DNA of 41,959 bases from Streptomyces sp. NRRL S-350 (lineage in GTDB: Bacteria > Actinomycetota > Actinomycetes > Streptomycetales > Streptomycetaceae). Each line of letters begins with the position of its first letter. Position 1 is the first letter of the stretch. The stretch is from contig NZ_JOHO01000070.1 in assembly GCF_000719705.1 (NCBI RefSeq), forward strand, positions 1-41,959. Reading direction: 5' to 3'. Positions 1 to 7,883 of this stretch are shown piece after piece. The position numbers and the translations under genes were made by a program. The notes under the pieces are model-generated. The model did no database searches. It worked only from the letters and a program-made list of their open reading frames with translations, and was not told the origin of the DNA.

Positions 1-90
1 CGCTGTTGAGTTCTCAAGGAACGGACGCTTCCTTCGGACCGCCTTCCAGCGGACCCTCCGGGCTTCGTTCTTTCGTGTTCCCAGCTTATC
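1..90 (-). promoter_or_regulatory. 5' leader of a leftward rRNA operon (partial)
   Basis: Read on the minus strand, this stretch contains TTCCTTGAGAACTCAACAG (roughly 22-4), a sequence I recognise from the leader between the rRNA promoters and the 16S gene of streptomycetes. It is preceded by the typical GGGAACACGAAAGAACGAAG segment. The 16S gene itself would lie beyond base 1 and is not visible. The alternative is a stray copy of this leader, which cannot be excluded without the flanking sequence. Confidence 0.6.
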
Positions 91-111
91 AGATGTTTTT
101 CACTCCGTTTA
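83..111 (-). promoter_or_regulatory. candidate rRNA operon promoter
   Basis: On the minus strand TAAGCT (88-83) sits where streptomycete rrn leaders carry a TAGAGT-like -10 element (context TGATAAGCTGGGAAC). A weak -35, TAAACG (111-106), lies 17 bases upstream. Further upstream TTGACC (170-165) could be the -35 of a second rrn promoter, but its -10 is poor. The placement rests on resemblance to rrn leaders. Confidence 0.35.
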
Positions 112-312
112 CCGGGGCTTTTCTCATCCGAAACCTGGTGTTAACCGCCGAGTTGCGGCGACTCGGTCAACCATAGCGGGTCGGTGGCCCGGGCGCGAAT
201 CGAGGCGCGCCGGGGTGTCCCCCGGGCGGCGGCATGATTTGTTGCTCTCGCGAGCATATACAGCAATGGTCCCGATTCGCCAAGATGCCTGTAGAGTGCG
301 GCACATCGGCTA

Positions 313-328
313 AGAGGACTAGACCACT
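313..328. promoter_or_regulatory. dre operator for DasR (GntR-family N-acetylglucosamine regulator)
   Basis: AGAGGACTAGACCACT matches the palindromic dre consensus AGTGGTCTAGACCACT at 14 of 16 positions. DasR is known to control the PTS genes crr-ptsI in Streptomyces, and this site lies 157 bases upstream of crr. The site therefore predicts repression relieved by phosphorylated amino sugars. It also lies between the leftward rrn operon and crr. Confidence 0.8.
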
Positions 329-403
329 CGCGGGCCGGCGGGACGCCGGCAGCAGGCGGGCGGGGGCGGGTTATTCGCCCGAGATGTCGACGTATGTCCA
401 AAG

Positions 404-432
404 TTGACATGATTTAGGCTTCAGTTGATCGT
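404..432 (+). promoter_or_regulatory. candidate crr-ptsI promoter
   Basis: A perfect -35 TTGACA (404-409) is followed after 17 bases by GATCGT (427-432), which keeps the key A and final T of a -10. An alternative -10, TAGGCT (415-420), lacks a good -35. The 5' untranslated leader would be about 45 bases. The dre site ends about 75 bases upstream. Confidence 0.35.
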
Positions 433-484
433 CATGCCGCTCCTCGCGGCCGCTCGCTGTTTTGCGCTCTTGGGAGGCACAACC

Positions 485-934
485 ATGACCACTGTGACGT
501 CGCCGCTGACCGGCAAGGTCGTCGGGCTCACCGGCGTGCCGGACCCGGTGTTCTCGGGCGCGATGGTCGGGCCCGGCACGGCGATCGACCCGGTTCGCCG
601 GCCGACCGAGGCCGTCGCCCCGGTGGACGGCGTCGTCGTCTCCATGCACCCGCACGCGTTCGTGGTCGTGGATGCCGAGGGCCACGGTGTGCTGACCCAC
701 CTCGGGATCGACACCGTTCAGCTCAACGGCGAGGGCTTCGAACTCCTCGTCAACAAGGGTGACACGGTGACCCGCGGTCAGGCCGTCATCAAGTGGGATC
801 CGGCCGCCGTCGAGGCCGCGGGCAAGTCCCCGGTCTCGCCGATCGTGGCGCTGGAGGCAGCCCCCGAGTCGCTCGGCGACCTGCGGGAGGACGGCGAGGC
901 CGTCTCCGGTGAGCCGCTGTTCAGCTGGAGCTGA
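485..934 (+). CDS. crr: PTS glucose-type EIIA component
   Basis: This cytoplasmic phosphocarrier receives phosphate from HPr and passes it to EIIB domains of sugar permeases. The 149-residue product is a stand-alone EIIA of the glucose class. His72 in HLGIDTVQL is the phosphorylated residue, and His57 in MHPHAFV matches the second active-site histidine. The N-terminal TSPLTG and GDTV/GQ segments are typical of the fold. The ATG at 485 is preceded by GGAGG at 472-476; an upstream in-frame ATG at 425 has no ribosome site and would add an unusual extension. The next gene is ptsI, about 100 bases downstream, giving the crr-ptsI pair known in Streptomyces. A dre site upstream implies DasR control. 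Confidence 0.95.
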   Translation: MTTVTSPLTGKVVGLTGVPDPVFSGAMVGPGTAIDPVRRPTEAVAPVDGVVVSMHPHAFVVVDAEGHGVLTHLGIDTVQLNGEGFELLVNKGDTVTRGQAVIKWDPAAVEAAGKSPVSPIVALEAAPESLGDLREDGEAVSGEPLFSWS

Positions 935-1034
935 CCCCCGACCACCGACACACACCCGCCCCGCAGGAAGTGACGGGGCGGCCCGGCACTCAGCGGTTCC
1001 CGGCGGGGCCGCTCCTCTCAGCGGAGACAGGTAC

Positions 1035-2705
1035 ATGGAGAAGACACTGCGCGGCGTGGGTGTCAGTCACGGAGTCGCGATCGGCCAGGTGCGGCACATG
1101 GGGACGGCGGTGCTGGAGCCCCCGGCCACCCGGATCCCGACCGAGGACGCCCCGCGCGAGCAGGCGCGCGCGCAGGCCGCCGTCGAGGCGGTCGCTGCCG
1201 ACCTCACCGCACGCGGCAACCTGGCCGGCGGCGAGGCGCAGGCCGTGCTGGAGGCCCAGGCGCTGATGGCGCAGGACCCGGAGCTGATGGCTGACGTGTC
1301 CCGCCGGATCGCCATCGGCAGCAGTGCCGAGCGCGCGGTGTACGACGCCTTCGCCGCCTACCGGGCGCTGCTGGCCTCCGCCGGGGACTACCTGGCCGGG
1401 CGGGTCGCCGACCTGGACGACGTGCGCAACCGCATCGTGGCCCGACTGCTCGGGGTGCCGATGCCGGGTGTGCCGGACAGCGACGAGCCGTACGTGCTGT
1501 TCGCGCGGGACCTGGCGCCGGCCGACACCGCGCTGCTGGATCCGACGCTGGTGCTCGGCTTCGTGACCGAGGAGGGCGGCCCGACCAGCCACAGCGCCAT
1601 CCTCGCCCGCGCGCTGGGCGTGCCCGCCGTGGTGGCGCTGCCCGGGGCGACCGATGTCGCCGAGGGCACCGTCGTCGCGGTGGACGGCAGCTCGGGCGAC
1701 GTCCTGCTGGAGCCCTCGCAGGAGAAGCAGGAGGAACTGCGGGCGGTCGCCGCCGAGCGCAGGGCTGCGCTGGCCGCCTCCTCCGGCCCCGGGCAGACCT
1801 CGGACGGGCACCGCGTCCCGCTGCTGGCCAATGTGGGCGGCCCGGCGGACGTGCCGGCCGCACTGGAGAACGGCGCCGAGGGCGTGGGCCTGTTCCGCAC
1901 CGAGTTCCTGTTCCTGGACGACTCGGCGAAGGCTCCCGGCGAGGAGAAGCAGGTCGAGGCGTACCGCAAGGTGCTGGAGGCCTTCCCGGAGGGCCGGGTC
2001 GTGGTCCGGGTGCTGGACGCGGGCGCCGACAAGCCGCTGGACTTCCTGACCCCGGCCGACGAGCCGAACCCGGCGCTGGGCGTGCGCGGCCTCCGTACCC
2101 TGCTGGAGCACCCCGAGGTGCTGCGCACCCAGCTGCGGGCGCTGGCCCGGGCGGCCGAGGGCCTGCCCGTCCACCTTGAGGTGATGGCCCCGATGGTGGC
2201 CGACCGCAAGGACGCCAAGGACTTCGCGGACGCGTGCCGTGCGGCCGGGCTGGACGCCAAGTTCGGTGCCATGGTGGAGATCCCCTCCGCCGCGCTGCGG
2301 GCCAGGGCGATCCTGCAGGAGGTCGAGTTCCTGTCGCTCGGGACCAACGACCTGGCGCAGTACGCCTTCGCGGCCGACCGTCAGGTCGGCGCGCTGGCCC
2401 GGCTGCAGGACCCGTGGCAGCCGGCGCTGCTGGATCTGATCGCCGCGGCGGCCGACGCCGCGCGGGGGGCCGGCAAGAGCTGCGGGGTCTGCGGCGAGGC
2501 CGCCTCCGACCCGCTGCTGGCCGTGGTGCTGACCGGTCTCGGAGTCACCAGCCTGTCGATGGGCGCCGCGTCGATCCCCTACGTGCGGTCCACCCTGGCC
2601 AAGTACACGCTGGCGCAGTGCCGGCGGGCAGCCGAGGCGGCCCGGGCCGCGGACAGTGCCGAGGAGGCGCGGACCGCCGCGCAGCAGGTGCTCTCCGGCG
2701 AGTAG
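1035..2705 (+). CDS. ptsI: phosphoenolpyruvate-protein phosphotransferase (PTS enzyme I)
   Basis: Enzyme I transfers phosphate from phosphoenolpyruvate to HPr, the first step of all PTS sugar uptake, in the cytoplasm. The 556-residue protein has the expected domain order: an N-terminal HPr-binding and phosphohistidine part with GGPTSHSAILARALGVPAV (phospho-His186), and a C-terminal PEP-binding barrel with FRTEFLFLD, SLGTNDLAQY and the SCGVCGEAASDP cysteine motif. Length matches the family. ATG 1035 has GGAG at 1023-1026; the open frame extends upstream but that part is not conserved-looking. It lies directly after crr and is probably cotranscribed. Strong terminator 15 bases after the stop. 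Confidence 0.95.
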   Translation: MEKTLRGVGVSHGVAIGQVRHMGTAVLEPPATRIPTEDAPREQARAQAAVEAVAADLTARGNLAGGEAQAVLEAQALMAQDPELMADVSRRIAIGSSAERAVYDAFAAYRALLASAGDYLAGRVADLDDVRNRIVARLLGVPMPGVPDSDEPYVLFARDLAPADTALLDPTLVLGFVTEEGGPTSHSAILARALGVPAVVALPGATDVAEGTVVAVDGSSGDVLLEPSQEKQEELRAVAAERRAALAASSGPGQTSDGHRVPLLANVGGPADVPAALENGAEGVGLFRTEFLFLDDSAKAPGEEKQVEAYRKVLEAFPEGRVVVRVLDAGADKPLDFLTPADEPNPALGVRGLRTLLEHPEVLRTQLRALARAAEGLPVHLEVMAPMVADRKDAKDFADACRAAGLDAKFGAMVEIPSAALRARAILQEVEFLSLGTNDLAQYAFAADRQVGALARLQDPWQPALLDLIAAAADAARGAGKSCGVCGEAASDPLLAVVLTGLGVTSLSMGAASIPYVRSTLAKYTLAQCRRAAEAARAADSAEEARTAAQQVLSGE

Positions 2706-2720
2706 GCGGACACGCGACAG

Positions 2721-2763
2721 CCGAAGGGGTGCCCCCGTCATCGTGGCGGGGGCACCCCTTCGG
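2721..2763. terminator. bidirectional terminator between ptsI and aacS
   Basis: The arms 2721-2737 and 2747-2763 are perfectly complementary over 17 bp (CCGAAGGGGTGCCCCCG on the left) with a 9-base loop. It lies between the convergent stop codons of ptsI and the acetoacetyl-CoA synthetase gene, so it probably serves both strands. No long T tract is seen, as is usual in streptomycetes. Confidence 0.85.
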
Positions 2764-2778
2764 CGTTTCCGGGGCCGG

Positions 2779-4815
2779 TCAGGCCTCGCGGTCGACGCGC
2801 AGTCGCTCGAAGAAGCGCAGGTGTTCGATGTGGTCGACGGACCCGGGGTTGACGGCCTGCTCCAGCGGGGTGCCGGCCAGGATGCGCTTGACCGGGACCT
2901 CGATCCGCTTGCCGGTGAGGGTGTGCGGGAGGCCGCGGACCGCGATGACCTCGTCCGGGACGTGGCGCGGGGACAGCTCGGTGCGCAGCGAGGTGCGGAT
3001 GCGGCCGATCAGTTCGTCGCCGAGTTCGGCGCCGGGGGCGAGGACGACGAACAGCGGCATCCAGTAGCCGCCGTCGGGCTCCTCCAGGCCGATGACCAGG
3101 GACTCGGCGATCTCGGGGAGGCGCTCGACCACCTCGTAGATGTCCGAGGAGCCCATCCGGACGCCTTGGCGGTTGAGGGTGGAGTCGGAGCGGCCGTGGA
3201 TGACGACGGTGCCCCGGGAGGTGACGGTGATCCAGTCGCCGTGGCGCCAGACGCCGGGGTACGTGTCGAAGTAGCTGTCGTGGTAGCGGGTGCCCTCGGG
3301 GTCGTTCCAGAAGCCGGTGGGCATGGACGGGATGGGCTTGGTGACGACGAGCTCGCCGACGGCGTCGGTGAGCGGCTTGCCCTGGGCGTCCCAGGACTCG
3401 ACGGCGGCGCCGAGGCAGGGGGCCTGGATCTCGCCGAGGTGGACGGGGAGGGTCGGGACGCCGCCGACGAAGCAGGAGCAGACGTCGGTGCCGCCGCTGA
3501 CGGAGGCGAGCCAGACGTCCTCCTTGACCTCGTCGTAGATCCAGCGGAAGCCGTCGGGCGGGAGCGGGGAGCCGGTGGTTCCGATGCAGCGGACGGCGGA
3601 GAGGTCGAGGTCGCGGCCCGGGTGGAGCTCGGCCTTGCGGCTGGCGATCACGTAGGCGGCGGAGGTGCCGAGGACGGTGGCGCCGGTGCGGGCGGCGACG
3701 GACCACAGGGCGCCGGTGTCGGGGTGGCCGGGGCTGCCGTCATAGGTGACGATCGTGGCCCCGACCAGGAGGCCGGCCAGCAGGAAGTTCCACATCATCC
3801 AGCCGGTGGAGGTGTACCAGAGGAAGCGGTCCTGCGGGCCGAGGTCGAGGTGGAGGCCGGCCTGCTTGAGGTGTTCGAGCAGGATGCCGCCCTGGCTCTG
3901 GACGATGGCCTTGGGCAGGCCGGTGGTGCCGGAGGAGTAGAGGACCCACAGCGGATGGTCGAAGGGGACCGGTTCGAAGACCGGCTCCACGTCGTCGGCG
4001 ACCAGGTCGTCCCAGGTCAGGGCGCCCTCGGGGGCGGGGCTGCCGAGCAGCGGGACGTGGACGACGGTGTGCAGGCCGGGAAGCTCGCGGCGCAGTTCGG
4101 CGACGACCTCGGTGCGGTCGTGGTCCTTGCCGCCGTAGTGGTAGCCGTCGACGGCGAAGAGGACGGCGGGTTCGATCTGCTGGAGGCGGTCGAGGACGCT
4201 GCGGGCACCGAAGTCGGGGGCGCAGCTGGTCCAGACCGCGCCGACGGCCGCGGTGGCGAGGAGGGCGACGGCGGCCTGCGGGATGTTGGGCAGGTAGGCG
4301 CTGACGCGGTCGCCGGGGCCGATGCCCCGGGCGCGCAGGGCGGCGGCCAGCGAGCCGACCTGGCGGCGCAGTTCCGACCAGGTGAGGACGGTCGGCTGCT
4401 CGGTGGTCTCGTCGAGGTGGAGGATCGCCGGGCGGTCGGCGTCGGCCGCCCTCTCGCCGTCGGGGCCGGGCGCGGCGGCGCGCAGGGCGTGCTCGGCGTA
4501 GTTGAGGCGGGCGCCGGGGAACCAGCTGGCTCCGGGCATGGCCGGATCGGCGAGGACGGCCTCGGGGGCGCGGGTGAAGCGGACGTCGAACCACTGGGTG
4601 ACCGCGGTCCAGAACCGGTCGAGGTCCTCGGTGGACCAGGCGTGCAGGTCGGCGTAGCGCTCGGCGGCCTGCCGGTCGTCGGCGGCCGGGGCGAGCGGGG
4701 CGGCCGGGGCGCCGTGGTGTTCGGCGGCCCAGGCCTGGAAGGCCACCAGGGTGGTGGCGGCGGCGCGAGCGGGGGTGGGGCGCCAGAGCGGCTGGTCCTG
4801 GGGTGGGGTGCTCAC
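2779..4815 (-). CDS. aacS: acetoacetyl-CoA synthetase
   Basis: The product activates acetoacetate with ATP and CoA, giving acetoacetyl-CoA. It is a 678-residue ANL-family adenylating enzyme. An N-terminal PLWRPTPARAAAT segment and WFPGARLNYAEHAL (about 98-111) are typical of acetoacetyl-CoA synthetases rather than acetyl-CoA synthetases. The AMP-binding signature YSSGTTGLPKA lies at about 293-303. The C-terminal TGKRIEVPVKRIL carries the catalytic lysine (about residue 636). In Streptomyces lividans the equivalent lysine is a known acetylation target, so post-translational control is possible here. The start is GTG 4815 with GGGAG upstream; the longer frame to 5196 reads into another gene. 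It lies 131 bases after the zinc-ribbon Nudix gene. Confidence 0.9.
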   Translation of the reverse strand: MSTPPQDQPLWRPTPARAAATTLVAFQAWAAEHHGAPAAPLAPAADDRQAAERYADLHAWSTEDLDRFWTAVTQWFDVRFTRAPEAVLADPAMPGASWFPGARLNYAEHALRAAAPGPDGERAADADRPAILHLDETTEQPTVLTWSELRRQVGSLAAALRARGIGPGDRVSAYLPNIPQAAVALLATAAVGAVWTSCAPDFGARSVLDRLQQIEPAVLFAVDGYHYGGKDHDRTEVVAELRRELPGLHTVVHVPLLGSPAPEGALTWDDLVADDVEPVFEPVPFDHPLWVLYSSGTTGLPKAIVQSQGGILLEHLKQAGLHLDLGPQDRFLWYTSTGWMMWNFLLAGLLVGATIVTYDGSPGHPDTGALWSVAARTGATVLGTSAAYVIASRKAELHPGRDLDLSAVRCIGTTGSPLPPDGFRWIYDEVKEDVWLASVSGGTDVCSCFVGGVPTLPVHLGEIQAPCLGAAVESWDAQGKPLTDAVGELVVTKPIPSMPTGFWNDPEGTRYHDSYFDTYPGVWRHGDWITVTSRGTVVIHGRSDSTLNRQGVRMGSSDIYEVVERLPEIAESLVIGLEEPDGGYWMPLFVVLAPGAELGDELIGRIRTSLRTELSPRHVPDEVIAVRGLPHTLTGKRIEVPVKRILAGTPLEQAVNPGSVDHIEHLRFFERLRVDREA

Positions 4816-4946
4816 GGTGGTGGTCTCCCGGGCCGGTGGTGGGGACGGGAGGGCTCGTGGCAGACCCGTCCGGTTGGGCTGTCGGTGCAGACCATGCCAT
4901 GTGTGCGGCCGTCGCGCCAGGGTCGGCCGGTGAGGTGGGCCGGTGG

Positions 4947-5495
4947 TCAGCGGGGTCCGAACTCGCCGCTGAACCAGCGCCGCAGGACGTTGTTGTGGAA
5001 GTCCCAGACGAGTGGTGTGTCGGCGGTGGCGAGCAGCCAGCCGTCGGTCTCGTCGGTGGGGCGCGAGGGCGGGAGCTCGGCGAGCGGACGGGCGGGGAGC
5101 AGGCCGCAGAGCATCACGAAGCGGCCGTGGGGGTCGGAGGCGGTGTGGATGAGGGTGACCTCGGCGGGGTCGGCCTCGATGCCGGTCTCCTCGCACAACT
5201 CGCGGACGCAGGCCTGCTGCCAGCTCTCGCCGAAGTCCATGTAGCCGCCGGGGAAGGCGAGTTCGCCGTAGCCGGGCTCGATGGTGCGGCGGATGACGAC
5301 CAGGGCGGGGGCGGCGTCGGGCCGGGTGACGGGGAGGACGGTGACCGCGACGGGCAGCGGGTTGCGGTAGCTGATCTCGGCGCAGCCGTCGCAGGTGCGA
5401 GGCCAGGCCAGGGTGCCGGACGGGTAGGGCGTACCGCAGAAGTGGCAGTGGGAGAACGGCTGGTGGGCGGCCTTGGCCGCTTCGTCAGTGGTCAT
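4947..5495 (-). CDS. zinc-ribbon Nudix hydrolase
   Basis: This 182-residue protein probably hydrolyses a nucleoside diphosphate linked to another moiety. A zinc ribbon formed by CHFC (about residues 17-20) and CDGC (about 35-38) precedes the Nudix domain. The Nudix box GGYMDFGESWQQACVRELC continuing EETGI fits GX5EX7REUXEEXGU exactly, so catalysis is expected. The layout resembles NADH pyrophosphatase NudC, but the NudC hallmark SQPWPFP after the box is absent; the substrate is therefore open. ATG 5495. It follows the NrtR-like regulator by 45 bases on the same strand and may be cotranscribed with it. Confidence 0.85.
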   Translation of the reverse strand: MTTDEAAKAAHQPFSHCHFCGTPYPSGTLAWPRTCDGCAEISYRNPLPVAVTVLPVTRPDAAPALVVIRRTIEPGYGELAFPGGYMDFGESWQQACVRELCEETGIEADPAEVTLIHTASDPHGRFVMLCGLLPARPLAELPPSRPTDETDGWLLATADTPLVWDFHNNVLRRWFSGEFGPR

Positions 5496-5540
5496 GGCCG
5501 GATGGTAGCCCGGCAGGCCGAGGGCGTCCCCGGGGGCCGG

Positions 5541-6515
5541 TTACCGGGGGGAGGGGCCTTCTCCGGGCGGTGCCTCTCCCGGCGGCGTCGCTCCTTGCGG
5601 CGCTTCTCCCGGCGGGACCGCGCTCGGCGGGGCCTCGCGGGTGGGGCGGAGCAGCGCGGGGTGCAGCAGGCGGGCGTCCCCGGCGTGGTAGGTGCGGGCG
5701 CGGGGGCCGCCGCGGGCGCCGCCGCGCTGGGTGGTGGTGCCGGTGCTCTCCACGAAGCCGGGGACGGAGAGGACCTTGCGGTGGAAGTTGCCCGGGTGGA
5801 GCTTCTCGCCCCACACCGCCTCGTAGACGGCGCGCAGCTCGGGGATGGTGAAGTCGTGCGGCAGGAAGGCGGTGGCCAGCGGGCTGTATTCGAGCTTGGC
5901 GCGCACCCGGTCGAGGCCGTCGGCGAGGATGTGCGCGTGGTCGAAGGCCAGCGGGAGCGCGGGGGGGCCGGTGCGCCCGTCGACGCCACCCCCGTGGGTG
6001 TCGGCGGGCACACCGGCGGCTGGGGAACGGCCGCAGGGCCGGAGGTCCAGGTCGGAGACGGGGTGCCAGGCGGCGGCCGCGGCGTCCGTTCCGGCCTGGG
6101 GGTCGGGCAGGTCGGGTGCGAAGGCGAGGTAGGCGACGGAGACGACGTGCATCCGTGGGTCCCGCGCGGGGGCGCCGTAGGTGCCGAGCTGTTCCAGGTG
6201 GAGGCGGCAGGGCGGGGACTCGGCCTCGGCGGCGCCCAGCAGGCCCGTCTCCTCGGCGAGTTCGCGGGCGGCCGCCTCGTCCAGGCCCTCCTCGCCGGCC
6301 CGCAGGAAGCCGCCGGGCAGCGCCCAGCAGCCCTGTTGGGGCGGGGCGCCGCGCTCGACGAGCAGGACGTGCAGGCTGCCCTGGCGCAAGGTCAGGGCGA
6401 CCACGTCGACCGTGACGGCGATCGGCGTGTAGGCGCGCGGGTCGTACGCGGCGAGCCACTCCTGCTCGGCCGCGGGGCCGGTAGGGGGCTGGGTGGACGG
6501 GTCGTCCGCCGCCAT
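5541..6515 (-). CDS. NrtR-type Nudix-domain transcriptional regulator
   Basis: The 324-residue protein has an N-terminal Nudix domain (about 25-150) and a C-terminal winged helix around LEYSPLATAFLPHDFTIPELRAVYEAVWGE. That pairing defines NrtR regulators, which bind ADP-ribose-type ligands and control NAD or sugar genes. The Nudix box reads GGFLRAGEEGLDEAAAREL: one residue too many between the glutamate and REL, which suits a ligand sensor rather than a hydrolase. The last 30 residues are a PPGEAP-type repeat ending at the stop. ATG 6515 has GAGGAG upstream. It heads the leftward group with the Nudix hydrolase and acetoacetyl-CoA synthetase; its targets are unknown. Confidence 0.75.
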   Translation of the reverse strand: MAADDPSTQPPTGPAAEQEWLAAYDPRAYTPIAVTVDVVALTLRQGSLHVLLVERGAPPQQGCWALPGGFLRAGEEGLDEAAARELAEETGLLGAAEAESPPCRLHLEQLGTYGAPARDPRMHVVSVAYLAFAPDLPDPQAGTDAAAAAWHPVSDLDLRPCGRSPAAGVPADTHGGGVDGRTGPPALPLAFDHAHILADGLDRVRAKLEYSPLATAFLPHDFTIPELRAVYEAVWGEKLHPGNFHRKVLSVPGFVESTGTTTQRGGARGGPRARTYHAGDARLLHPALLRPTREAPPSAVPPGEAPQGATPPGEAPPGEGPSPR

Positions 6516-6550
6516 CGCCGGCTCCTCTCCGCGCTCGCCGTGCTCGGGAT

Positions 6551-6630
6551 GTCGCTCTGTTCGGGTGTCTGGCTGTCGTGCTGTCCGTACTGCCGTGGTG
6601 TCCGGACTGTCGTGCTGTCGTGCTGTCCCG
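6551..6630. repeat. imperfect CTGTCGTG short tandem repeats
   Basis: Copies and variants of CTGTCGTG, CTGTCC and GTGTCCGG recur through this stretch (for example 6573-6582, 6608-6615 and 6616-6623). It lies in the predicted 5' leader of the NrtR-type gene, between its promoter and its start codon. Confidence 0.6.
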
Positions 6631-6665
6631 GGTGGCCGCCCGGGTGTCGTTCTCGGGATGAGCAC

Positions 6666-6694
6666 AACGTAGCGATTCCGTTCCCTGGCGGCAA
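6666..6694 (-). promoter_or_regulatory. promoter of the NrtR-type gene
   Basis: On the minus strand TTGCCG (6694-6689), a 17-base spacer and TACGTT (6671-6666) form a good housekeeping promoter. The transcript would begin near 6659 and carry a leader of about 144 bases that includes the short repeats. Confidence 0.5.
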
Positions 6695-6766
6695 ATGGTT
6701 TTCCCGGTCGGCTGGGGCGCCCGCCTCCTAGGCTGTGACCAGGAACGACTCTCCCAGGAGGCCGAC

Positions 6767-7693
6767 ATGCCCACTGCTCCCCCGCCGGACTTCGCCGCGG
6801 CCCTCGCCGCCGGTCCGCTGGTACTGGACGGCGGCATGTCGAACCAGTTGGCGGCGGCCGGGCACGACCTGTCGGACGAGCTCTGGTCGGCGCGGTTGCT
6901 GGCGGACGAGCCGGCGGCGGTGGTCGAGGCGCACCGGGCGTACTTCGCGGCCGGCGCGGACGTCGCCATCACCGCGAGCTACCAGGCCAGCTTCGAGGGC
7001 TTCGCCCGGCGCGGGGTGGGCCGCGCCGAGGCGGCGCGGCTGCTGGCGAGCAGTGTGGAGCTGGCCCGGGAGGCGGCGCGTGCCGAGCCGGGCGGGCGGC
7101 GGCGCTGGGTGGCGGCTTCGGTGGGCCCGTACGGGGCGGTGTCGGCGGACGGCTCGGAGTACCGGGGCCGGTACGGGCTGAGCGTGGCGGAGCTGGCCGC
7201 GTTCCACCGGCCGCGGCTGGAGGTGCTGGCGGCGGCGCGGCCGGACGTGCTGGCGCTGGAGACGGTGCCGGACGCGGACGAGGCGCGGGCGCTGCTGGGG
7301 CTGGTGCGCGGGCTGGGGGTGCCGGCCTGGCTGTCGTACAGCATCGAGGGCGACCGGACCCGGGCCGGGCAGCCGCTGGCGGAGGCGTTCGCGCTGGCCG
7401 CCGACGTGGACGAGGTGCTGGCGGTGGGCGTCAACTGCTGCACGCCGCAGGATGCGGACAAGGCGGTGGCGCTGGCTGCGGAGGTGACCGGCAAGCCGGT
7501 GGTGGTGTATCCGAACAGCGGGGAGCACTGGGACGCCGAGCGCCGGGACTGGCGCGGGGAGCCGACCTTCCGCTCGGCCCGGGTGGACGGCTGGCTCGCG
7601 GACGGCGCCCGGCTGGTGGGCGGCTGCTGCCGGGTCGGGCCGGACGGGATCGCCGCGCTCGCGGCGGGGGTGGCGGTGCGCCGGAACCCGTGA
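6767..7693 (+). CDS. mmuM: homocysteine S-methyltransferase
   Basis: The product transfers a methyl group, usually from S-methylmethionine, to homocysteine to give methionine in the cytoplasm. The 308-residue protein carries the zinc-binding cysteines of the family: Cys224 in GVNCC and Cys287-Cys288 in GGCCRVGP. The N-terminal LVLDGGMSNQL, the ITASYQAS segment and VYPNSGEHWD are also characteristic. ATG 6767 follows AGGAGG by 5 bases. A -10-like TAGGCT (6729-6734) lies 32 bases upstream but its -35 is poor. The gene is alone, divergent from the NrtR-type gene, and gylR follows with its own operator. Confidence 0.92.
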   Translation: MPTAPPPDFAAALAAGPLVLDGGMSNQLAAAGHDLSDELWSARLLADEPAAVVEAHRAYFAAGADVAITASYQASFEGFARRGVGRAEAARLLASSVELAREAARAEPGGRRRWVAASVGPYGAVSADGSEYRGRYGLSVAELAAFHRPRLEVLAAARPDVLALETVPDADEARALLGLVRGLGVPAWLSYSIEGDRTRAGQPLAEAFALAADVDEVLAVGVNCCTPQDADKAVALAAEVTGKPVVVYPNSGEHWDAERRDWRGEPTFRSARVDGWLADGARLVGGCCRVGPDGIAALAAGVAVRRNP

Positions 7694-7843
7694 GCGTGCG
7701 GCGGACGGCGCGCGGGTGGACGGCCGGGGGGCGAGGTGGGCCTCCCGGGCGGTGCGGAAGGTTAACACCCGGCCGAGAGCAGGTGACCGAGGGGGAAGGT
7801 GCACGGAGTCGGCACGGCCTGGCAGACTCGTCCCGTCACCACG

Positions 7844-7862
7844 CGGTCGACAATGTCGACCG
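7844..7862. promoter_or_regulatory. GylR operator upstream of gylR
   Basis: CGGTCGACAATGTCGACCG is a perfect inverted repeat with 9-bp arms around one central base. A nearly identical palindrome precedes glpF at 8843-8861, so it is probably the site for the IclR-family regulator encoded here. It lies 22 bases before the gylR start, suggesting autorepression from just downstream of the transcription start. Confidence 0.75.
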
Positions 7863-7883
7863 CCACTCAGCGCGGAGGTATCC

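Noticed and set aside
2656..5244. Very long rightward open frame antisense to the acetoacetyl-CoA synthetase and Nudix genes
   Set aside because: Its product is a low-complexity Gly/Ala/Val/Asp string with no motif, as expected for the mirror frame of a GC-rich gene.
4947..5495. Calling the zinc-ribbon Nudix protein NudC
   Set aside because: The zinc ribbon and Nudix box fit, but the SQPWPFP motif that marks NADH pyrophosphatases is missing.
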